Assembly: GCA_016841905.1 (NCBI GenBank)
Contig: JAENYF010000020.1
Location: forward strand, 1 to 58,561
DNA from: Desulfoscipio geothermicus
GTDB taxonomy: Bacteria; Bacillota; Desulfotomaculia; Desulfotomaculales; Desulfallaceae
Length of the DNA: 58,561 nt
Reading direction: 5' to 3'
Each line of letters begins with the position of its first letter. The stretch's first letter is position 1. Position numbers and translations under genes: made by a program. Under the pieces are notes generated by a model. The model was not told the origin of the DNA. It saw nothing but the letters and a program-made list of their open reading frames with translations, and searched no databases. Positions 52,377 to 58,561 of the stretch are shown here, one piece after another.

Positions 52377-52928
52377 ATGCATTCTTTATTAAACCAAACC
52401 CGAGTGGAATTTTTACGCGGTGATATAACCAGACAGGATACCGAGGCCATTGTGAACGCCGCTAATTCCAGCCTGCTGGGGGGCGGTGGAGTGGATGGAG
52501 CCATTCACCGGGCCGGTGGTCCCAGGATACTTGAGGAGTGCAAAAAAATCAGGTCACAGCATGGCGGTTGCCCCACCGGTGATGCGGTAATTACTACCGG
52601 GGGCAATTTGCCCGCCCGCTATGTTATTCATACTGTTGGTCCGGTGTGGCACGGAGGCAGCCAGAATGAGGCGATGCTGCTTAGGGCTGCTTATCTTAAC
52701 AGCTTGGGGTTGGCGCAGGAAAACGGCATTATCAGCATTGCCTTCCCTTCCATCAGCACCGGGGCTTACTGCTATCCGGTTAAGCAGGCGGCCGCTATTG
52801 CTGTGGCTGCGGTGCTAGAATTTGCACGCCCTCATAACCAGCCCGGGTTAATCCGGTTTGTGCTGTTTAACGACCGGGACCTGGCGGTTTACCAGGCAGC
52901 TTGGGAAGAGGCAGTTAGCTCCCTGTGA
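52377..52928 (+). CDS. Macro-domain ADP-ribose hydrolase (O-acetyl-ADP-ribose deacetylase type)
   Basis: 183 residues of macro domain: IVNAANSSLLGGGGVDGAI with the catalytic Asp/His region, GGPRILEECKK, TGDAVITTGGNLPA, and FPSISTGAYCYPVKQAA. The motifs match MacroD/YmdB, which deacetylate the sirtuin product O-acetyl-ADP-ribose or remove ADP-ribose from proteins. The ATG at 52377 lies 11 bases after AGGAGG; a TTG closer to it is also possible. Probably co-transcribed with thrC. Confidence 0.92.
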   Translation: MHSLLNQTRVEFLRGDITRQDTEAIVNAANSSLLGGGGVDGAIHRAGGPRILEECKKIRSQHGGCPTGDAVITTGGNLPARYVIHTVGPVWHGGSQNEAMLLRAAYLNSLGLAQENGIISIAFPSISTGAYCYPVKQAAAIAVAAVLEFARPHNQPGLIRFVLFNDRDLAVYQAAWEEAVSSL

Positions 52929-52973
52929 TCTTGTAGTTTAACGAACTGAATTGCGTGGCTTGAGTGACACAAT

Positions 52974-53005
52974 AAAAAAGGACAGCACTGGCTGTCCTTT
53001 TTTTT
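52974..53005. terminator. Bidirectional terminator between the macro-domain gene and hdrA
   Basis: Stem ggacag/ctgtcc with an A6 stretch before and an eight-T run after, ending the plus-strand unit and also positioned 38 bases beyond the hdrA stop. Confidence 0.85.
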
Positions 53006-53042
53006 AATATGGTTTGAGAACACTATCATTTACACAGGAGCA

Positions 53043-56000
53043 TTATGCTTGAGGTTGGGGCTGGAAAAGGATGCCTTCCACCTGGGCACCTAACTGTCTA
53101 GGACTATAGCTTTGCAGGGTGATGGCCTTGTTCGGGCATTCGCCTGCGCAGGCGCCGCAGCCCTGGCAAACGACCGCCTCTATTTCTGCCTTGTGCCCAT
53201 TGATGCGCGGGGCCTTAAAGGGACATAACCGCACGCAGGTCAGGCAGGCCGCACAAAGGGTCGGGTCTACTACCGCCACCACTCCACTGGACTCCAGCTT
53301 GTCATGGCTTAAGATACTAGTGGCTCGTCCGGCGGCCGCTTTGGCCTGGGAAATGCTCTCCTCAATGGATTTGGGGCCATGCGCCAAACCACACATATAA
53401 AAACCTTCGGCAGAAAAGTCCACCGGGCGCAGCTTCATGTGGGCTTCCTGGAAGAAATTGTCCGGGTTCAAAGGCAACTTGAGCAGCTGGGACAGGCGAT
53501 GGTTGGACTCGGGCGGTACAATAGGCGCGGCTAGAGTGAGCAGGTCAACGTCAATATCATATGTTTCGCCCATGATATGATCAGTGGCGGTCACCCGCAG
53601 TTTGCTCTGGCCGTTTTCGTCCACCAGTTCCACTTTCGGCTTATTCTCCACATCGTAGCGGAAGAATATTACGCCTTTGGACCGGGCCTCCCGGTAATAT
53701 TCTTCATTAAAGCTGTAAGTGCGGATATCCCGGTACAGTACAATAATGGACGCGTCGGGATTGATTTCCTTCAGCTTGAGGGCCAGCTTCATGGTCTTGG
53801 TGCAGCAAATACGGCTACAGTAAGGCCGGTTTTCCTCCCGGGAACCTACGCACTGGATCATAACGATATTTTCGGCCGACTTGACCTTGGGGTCGTTATT
53901 GGCGATAGCCTCGTCCAGCTCCAGCTGGGTCATTACACGGCTGTCCTGGCCGTATAAATATTCGGTAGGCTTAGACTCTTCGGCCCCGGTAGCGATGATG
54001 GACACACCGTGCTCCAATACTTCCCCGCTGGATAGTTTAGTTTTAAAGTTGCCTATATAGCCGGTTACTTCCTCTATATCGCTGCCCATGCATAAGTTTA
54101 TGTTGGGACTATTTTTAACCTTGTCAACTAACTGCTGCACAAAGGCAGGGATATTCTCACCGTTAAAACCTTCATGGATGCGCAGCGCCATGCCGCCCAG
54201 CTGATTGCTCTTTTCCAGCAAGTGCACATTATAGCCCTGGTCCACCAGGCTCAGCGCTGAAGTCATGCCGGACACGCCGCTGCCGATAACCAATGCGGTG
54301 TGGTTTACCCCCACCGTTATTTTGTTAGTTGCATTCAGGGTGGCTACCTTGGCCACGGCCCCGCTTACCAAGTCCTTGGCTTTAAGGGTGGCCTTGGCGG
54401 GTTCCTGCGAGTGCACCCAGGAACACTGGTCCCGGATATTGGCCATATCGAACAAAGCAGGATTTAAGCCGGCCTCCCTCATGGTTTCCTGGAACAAGGG
54501 CTTATGGGTGCGGATAGTGCAGGAGGCTACCACAATGCGGTTGAGCTTGTACTCCTCGATTAATTCCTTCATGGCCAACTGGCTGTCCTGGGCGCAGACG
54601 TACAAATTATTGGTGGCGTAAACCACATGGGGCAGCTGCTTCACATGTTCCACCACCGCAAGCACATCTACAACGCTGGCAATGTTAGTGCCACAGTGAC
54701 ACACAAACACCCCGATGCGCGGCTCTTCCAGGCTGACATCCTTCTCCTCGGGGAATACCCTTGGGGTTACCTGGGTATTGCGCACGTCTGACAAAAAGGC
54801 CGCAGTGTCCCCGGCGGCTGCGCTGGCCTGCATGACGGTTTCCGGGATATCTTTAGGACCGCTGAACACACCAGCGACGTAAATCCCTTCTTTGGAAGTT
54901 TTTACACTGGACAGTTCCTCAAGCTGGCAGAAATTGTAGCCGTTTAGCTCAACGCCTAGTACTCCGGCTAAATCCACGGCTTCCTGGGTAGGTTTTAAGC
55001 CAACCGACAGCACCAGCATTTCAAAATCTTCTTCCATCATACCTTCAGAGGTAAGGTAGCGGACCCGTAACTCTTTTGTCCTGGGCAGCTCTTTCACCGA
55101 CGAAATCATACTCTTAATGTAGTGCACGTTGTATTGGTTCTGGGCACGGTTGTAATACTTTTCGTAGTCCTTACCGAAAGCCCGGATATCCATATTAAAA
55201 ATAGTCGTATCCAGACCGGGCACGTGATCTTGGGCAATCATAGCCTCTTTGGTAGCGTACATACAGCATACCGCAGAACAATAACCATTGCATAAAGATA
55301 CATCCCGAGAACCGACGCACTGGATAAAAGCAATTTTCTTGGGGGTGGTACCGTCCGACTTTTGTACGTGGCCTTCATACGGCCCCGAAGCGCTCAACAT
55401 GCGCTCAAACTGCATACTGGTATATACGTTTTCGTACACGCCGTATCCATACTCACCACGCAGCTCAGCGTTAAATAATTCATAGCCTGCGCACAGGATA
55501 ATCGCTCCCACATTTAAGGTAACGATTTCTTCCTGCATATTATGGTCAATGGCTTTAGACTGGCAGACCTCGATACACTTACCGCAGGCTTTGGGATTTT
55601 TCTTCCTCAAACATTTGGTGGCGTCAATCGCGTAGGCGTTGGGATACGCCTGAGGATAGAGCTTATAAATCGCTTTGCGCTGGCCCATGCTCTGGTTAAA
55701 CTCGTTGGGCACTTTTACTGGGCAAACCTCGGAGCAGGAACCGCAGCCCACGCATTTTGTAGCGTCCACGTAGCGTGGGTGCTTTTTAACCTGGACTGTG
55801 TAGTTGCCTGCCTCTCCAGACAGCCCGATTACTTCCGAGCAGGTTAATATATCTATATTGCGGTGACGTCCGCATTCCACCAGCTTGGGGGAAAGGGTAC
55901 ACATGGCACAATCGTTGGTGGGAAAAGTTTTGTCCAGCATAGGCATGCGGCCGCCAATGCCCGGTGATTTCTCCACAATATAAACCTTGTACCCCACCTC

Positions 56001-56084
56001 TGCCAGATCCAGGGAGGATTGCATGCCGCTGATGCCCGCGCCGATAACCAGCACAGAGCCTACCATGTTATTACTCACAATCAA
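53043..56084 (-). CDS. hdrA: Heterodisulfide reductase subunit A, long form with two flavin domains
   Basis: 1013 residues. First flavoprotein unit (about 1-450): VLVIGAGISGMQSSLDLAE, then [4Fe-4S] motifs CVGCGSCSEVCPV and ACGKCIEVC. Then the classical HdrA N-terminal motif CHCGTNIAS (about 463) and a second FAD fold (VIGSGVSGMTSALSL, near 600), ending with two ferredoxin motifs CAACLTCVRLCPF and CQGCGACAGECPN. Methanogen HdrA is ~650 residues, so this is a fusion or internal duplication, as in several sulfate reducers and acetogens. It likely routes electrons between NADH/ferredoxin and a disulfide or quinone partner. TTG start behind GGAGG. Confidence 0.92.
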   Translation of the reverse strand: MIVSNNMVGSVLVIGAGISGMQSSLDLAEVGYKVYIVEKSPGIGGRMPMLDKTFPTNDCAMCTLSPKLVECGRHRNIDILTCSEVIGLSGEAGNYTVQVKKHPRYVDATKCVGCGSCSEVCPVKVPNEFNQSMGQRKAIYKLYPQAYPNAYAIDATKCLRKKNPKACGKCIEVCQSKAIDHNMQEEIVTLNVGAIILCAGYELFNAELRGEYGYGVYENVYTSMQFERMLSASGPYEGHVQKSDGTTPKKIAFIQCVGSRDVSLCNGYCSAVCCMYATKEAMIAQDHVPGLDTTIFNMDIRAFGKDYEKYYNRAQNQYNVHYIKSMISSVKELPRTKELRVRYLTSEGMMEEDFEMLVLSVGLKPTQEAVDLAGVLGVELNGYNFCQLEELSSVKTSKEGIYVAGVFSGPKDIPETVMQASAAAGDTAAFLSDVRNTQVTPRVFPEEKDVSLEEPRIGVFVCHCGTNIASVVDVLAVVEHVKQLPHVVYATNNLYVCAQDSQLAMKELIEEYKLNRIVVASCTIRTHKPLFQETMREAGLNPALFDMANIRDQCSWVHSQEPAKATLKAKDLVSGAVAKVATLNATNKITVGVNHTALVIGSGVSGMTSALSLVDQGYNVHLLEKSNQLGGMALRIHEGFNGENIPAFVQQLVDKVKNSPNINLCMGSDIEEVTGYIGNFKTKLSSGEVLEHGVSIIATGAEESKPTEYLYGQDSRVMTQLELDEAIANNDPKVKSAENIVMIQCVGSREENRPYCSRICCTKTMKLALKLKEINPDASIIVLYRDIRTYSFNEEYYREARSKGVIFFRYDVENKPKVELVDENGQSKLRVTATDHIMGETYDIDVDLLTLAAPIVPPESNHRLSQLLKLPLNPDNFFQEAHMKLRPVDFSAEGFYMCGLAHGPKSIEESISQAKAAAGRATSILSHDKLESSGVVAVVDPTLCAACLTCVRLCPFKAPRINGHKAEIEAVVCQGCGACAGECPNKAITLQSYSPRQLGAQVEGILFQPQPQA

Positions 56085-56104
56085 TCCAGACCTCCATTAA
56101 AAAT

Positions 56105-56953
56105 TTAGTCCGCCAGTGACAATGATTGCAGTAGCGGGTTGGGGTTCACTAAATGCAGATTAAACCATTTTTTAGTAGCAGGCATTCCCAGCGCCAGACC
56201 GATCAGTTCGGTAAAGTAAAAGGCCGGCAGGTCTGTGCCCTTCGCCTGGCGCATTTCCAGGTTAGACTGGCATAACGGGCAAGCAGTAACAATAGCCATT
56301 GCCTCTGCTTCTTTGGCCGCATCAATTATCCGGCCAACCATGCCATGTACAACATCTTTGCTGGTTAAACTTAGACTAGCCCCACAGCATTCCGTTTTAT
56401 AGGACCATTGGATGGGCTCGGCGCCCAAGGCTTTCACTATTTTATCCATTGACATAGGATGTTCGGTGTTGTCAAAGTGGGTAACTTGGGGGGGCCTGAC
56501 CAGTAGGCAGCCGTAATAACAGACCACTTTCAGCCCTTTAAGCGGCTTTTGTACCTTCTCGACGATGGCCTTTTCGCCTAACTGGCTGACCACCTCCAGG
56601 AGTGAAAGGACATTGACGCTGTCGTTGTATTTAAAATCAACGATATCCTCAATTTTCTGGCGCATCTCTTCATCATTGCGTAAAACATAGTCAGCTATTT
56701 TAACCCGGCTGTAACAAGCCGAGCAGGGAATAGCCAGGTCCATGCCTGCCCGCTGGGCAAGGGCTACGTTTTGCGAGGGTAGCGCGATAGAAAGCATGTG
56801 GTTGGTGCTGTGGGCACAAGTAGCCCCGCAGCAAACCCAGTCATCGAGCTCGACCAGCTCAATACCAAGTCCTTTGCAGGCATCCCGGGCGGACATATCG
56901 TATTCTTTAGCGGTGGCCTTTAAAGAACATCCGGGGTAATAGGAAAGTTTCAA
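56105..56953 (-). CDS. hdrB: Heterodisulfide reductase subunit B
   Basis: 282 residues with two CCG domains that hold the non-cubane [4Fe-4S] clusters: KLSYYPGCSLKA, DDWVCCGATCAHS and CSACYSRV; then VVCYYGCLLV, TECCGASLS and CPLCQSN. It is the disulfide-reducing catalytic subunit. I chose the TTG at 56953 after GGAAAGGGG, since MKLSYYPGC is the normal family start. It is 20 bases upstream of hdrA. Confidence 0.94.
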   Translation of the reverse strand: MKLSYYPGCSLKATAKEYDMSARDACKGLGIELVELDDWVCCGATCAHSTNHMLSIALPSQNVALAQRAGMDLAIPCSACYSRVKIADYVLRNDEEMRQKIEDIVDFKYNDSVNVLSLLEVVSQLGEKAIVEKVQKPLKGLKVVCYYGCLLVRPPQVTHFDNTEHPMSMDKIVKALGAEPIQWSYKTECCGASLSLTSKDVVHGMVGRIIDAAKEAEAMAIVTACPLCQSNLEMRQAKGTDLPAFYFTELIGLALGMPATKKWFNLHLVNPNPLLQSLSLAD

Positions 56954-57003
56954 TTTATGTAACCCCTTTCCTTGCATAGCAAATTAATAGTTTGGTTGAT
57001 AAA

Positions 57004-57543
57004 TCAATGGGCAGTCTTGTTAAAAATATTTTTGATTTTGCCCCTGGCTTTGACCCGGTGCGGTAGTAAAGGCAATTTGCCTTTTTTTAGCATATCCATG
57101 CCAAAATCCATGTCGGACATTAAATCGCCACTCTTAATTTTATAAAAGCCCATCATACTGGCCTCATGCACCCGGCCAAAAGTTCGTGCCGAGTTTAAAA
57201 AGGTATTATGGAACAAAAGAACGTTTTTCTCTTGCACCGTACCGGCCGCAATGGCCATTTCCTTCAGCGCGTCCATCACTTCAGCAATGTTAATGCCGTT
57301 GGGACACCGTGCCCCACACATTCCACAGCTGGAGCAAATCCAGATGCTGGAGCTGTTTAATACGCGTTCTTTTTGGCCCAGTTGTACCAGGCGGATAATC
57401 TCATTAGGGTAATAATCAGCGAAACCCGTTGCTATGCAACCCGACGCACACTTCTGGCACTGGTAGCAAAGATCAATAGGTTGTCCACTTTTTTCCCTGA
57501 CTTCATTGAAAAACTTTCTTTTATCAGCGTCAATGAAGCTCAC
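57004..57543 (-). CDS. hdrC: Heterodisulfide reductase subunit C
   Basis: 179 residues with two [4Fe-4S] motifs, CYQCQKCASGC and CSSCGMCGARCP, that pass electrons from HdrA to HdrB. Start GTG at 57543 follows AAGGGGG; the longer frame overlaps this site. It is first in the hdrC-hdrB-hdrA operon. No FlxABCD or MvhD genes are adjacent, so the electron donor is not identified in this window. Confidence 0.94.
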   Translation of the reverse strand: MSFIDADKRKFFNEVREKSGQPIDLCYQCQKCASGCIATGFADYYPNEIIRLVQLGQKERVLNSSSIWICSSCGMCGARCPNGINIAEVMDALKEMAIAAGTVQEKNVLLFHNTFLNSARTFGRVHEASMMGFYKIKSGDLMSDMDFGMDMLKKGKLPLLPHRVKARGKIKNIFNKTAH

Positions 57544-58271
57544 TTGAATCCCCCTTCCCAAATAAATTAATTTTTATTTAATTATTTATAATGAACAATA
57601 ATTGAAGTAGATAATTGTTAATTATTTAATATTTAAATAGTTGCGATGTATTCGTATACTGTATTATATTTATAGTGTCACTATAAAAATAACATAAAAA
57701 AATGCACACCCGCAACTAATTATATGATAATTCCTATTAAAAGAAAAGAATTATCTTATCTTTTTACGTATATCCATAAAACTAGAAAACGGCCAATGCG
57801 GATAAATTTTGCATATGTATGTATACTGATTAAGTTGTGCAGTAACACAAGATTATCTGCGAATGTAGTGACAAATAAACTGATAACAGACAAATTGCAA
57901 GCATATGTAATAAGTTGACGGGAAAATACCTTTGGTGTCAAAATATTACCTTTTATGACGAAGTATCCTTGAATTATTAGCAACTTTTTCGCTACACAAG
58001 CATAATATAATAAACGTTTAATTTTGTCCACTACCCTGCTAAGGAGATGCAACCTTGAGTATCTTAATTTTGTTAACCCTGATATCTTTTATTAAAAACA
58101 CCATTAAATAATCAAGATAATCACATATTAAACGAATCTAAGAATTCGATAAGTCTCGGGCTTGATATTGAGATAGATTTGTTAAAACATAAAACCACTC
58201 AACAAGATAGATATCCTGATAAGAAAATTTAATTTAAGATAGCACCATTTTCTTGTCATATATAAATATAT
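57544..58271. other. AT-rich intergenic region upstream of hdrC
   Basis: About 730 bases, very AT-rich, with no gene I would defend. Two overlapping antisense frames (57724-57918 and 57756-58052) lack ribosome sites. A tiny frame (TTG at 58055, 18 codons, SILILLTLISF-like) has AAGGAG upstream and could encode a small hydrophobic peptide. The hdr promoter must lie within 57560-57700. Confidence 0.5.
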
Positions 58272-58310
58272 AAACCTGTGGTAACTATGAATAGCACCAC
58301 AGGTTTTTTT
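58272..58310 (+). terminator. Terminator hairpin in the right-end spacer
   Basis: Perfect 11-base arms aaacctgtggt and accacaggttt, 13-base loop, then a T7 tract on the plus strand. The gene it serves is not evident. Confidence 0.7.
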
Positions 58311-58392
58311 CTCTTATCACCAGTTATAATAAGAGCGGTTTAGCTTGTACATTTTAGTCTTCCATAAGCCCGTCAATTGAAATACATAAAAT

Positions 58393-58468
58393 AAATCCCC
58401 CTTCGTTACCCTAGTATTTCAGCAGGATTGTACGAAGGAGGAATTTTATGTGTCTCGTGCTAACGTAA
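58393..58468 (+). promoter_or_regulatory. Hairpin that buries a ribosome site before a six-codon ORF
   Basis: Arms aaatcccccttcgt (58393-58406) and acgaaggaggaattt (58432-58446) pair around a 25-base loop. The right arm contains the AGGAGG of an ATG at 58448 that reads MCLVLT and stops. Sequestration of the ribosome site suggests translational control or a leader peptide; no downstream gene is seen before the window ends. Confidence 0.4.
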
Positions 58469-58506
58469 TGAATTGGTAATTATAAACCCTATGCAAATTG
58501 CACTTT

Positions 58507-58561
58507 TGGTGCGGGCGAGAGGATTTGAACCTCCACGAGTTGCCCCACTGGATCCTAAGTC
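58507..58561 (-). tRNA. tRNA-Leu(UAG), 3' part, cut by the window edge
   Basis: On the minus strand the sequence gives an anticodon loop with TAG (cttagga), a long variable arm (agtggggcaactcgt) typical of class II tRNAs, the T-loop ggttcaaatcc and an encoded CCA end. The 5' half lies beyond the window. Confidence 0.9.

Noticed and set aside
57724..58052. Overlapping ORFs on both strands in the AT-rich spacer
   Set aside because: Neither has a ribosome site nor a recognisable protein pattern; both are chance frames in AT-rich DNA.

Overview
The window looks like chromosomal DNA from an anaerobic, spore-forming Gram-positive bacterium, most likely a Clostridia/Peptococcaceae member close to Desulfotomaculum-type sulfate reducers. 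This is an inference from gene content: an HdrCBA set, a selenocysteine-containing NAD-linked formate dehydrogenase with selA and selB, a 2-oxoacid:ferredoxin oxidoreductase beta subunit, single-cluster ferredoxin, a GerW-type and a YjcZ-type sporulation protein, strong AGGAGG ribosome sites and many TTG/GTG starts. No dissimilatory sulfite reductase or other diagnostic gene is present, so genus is not fixed. Most genes lie on the minus strand; no phage, insertion sequence or CRISPR array was seen.

Layout. 1-3.9 kb: signal peptidase, an IMPACT/YigZ remnant, an ArsC/Spx-like protein, a frameshifted ywbE and an unusual LysM plus tungstate-binding-like protein. 3.4-5.9 kb: an accessory stretch with a YjcZ-like peptide, a degenerate repeat region, a membrane Mrr-like protein lacking the catalytic lysine, and a tandem array of tiny ORFs, two of them clearly paralogous. 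5.8-11 kb: orphan oxidoreductase beta subunit, acetyltransferase, purQ and purL. 11-13.5 kb: three universal stress genes and rnhA, with a decayed second rnhA that exposes a segmental duplication. 13.6-23 kb: DUF456, a Ser-rich small protein, MidA-like methyltransferase, selB-selA, deaminase, K+ uptake (ktrA/ktrB). 23-31 kb: degenerate prenyl synthase, speD, a large membrane protein, ferredoxin, alr, nnr and acpS. 31-36 kb: LytTR regulator, Na/Pi symporter, acyl-CoA ligase. 36-41 kb: a three-gene formate dehydrogenase operon with an in-frame UGA and a textbook SECIS. 41-50 kb: housekeeping and small proteins (tsaD, cobB, ACT protein, gerW). 50-53 kb: plus-strand thrC and macro-domain protein. 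53-57.5 kb: hdrCBA. The end holds an AT-rich spacer and a partial tRNA-Leu.

How it fits together: SelA makes Sec-tRNA and SelB delivers it, and the formate dehydrogenase in the same window is a direct client. The NuoE/NuoF-like partners link formate to NAD and probably ferredoxin; HdrABC, ferredoxin and the orphan KorB-like subunit belong to the same low-potential electron economy. Several genes carry lesions or non-standard starts (ywbE, acpS, selB, a tiny ORF at 5382, relics of rnhA, paaK and yigZ), so the window mixes active metabolic operons with visible gene decay.
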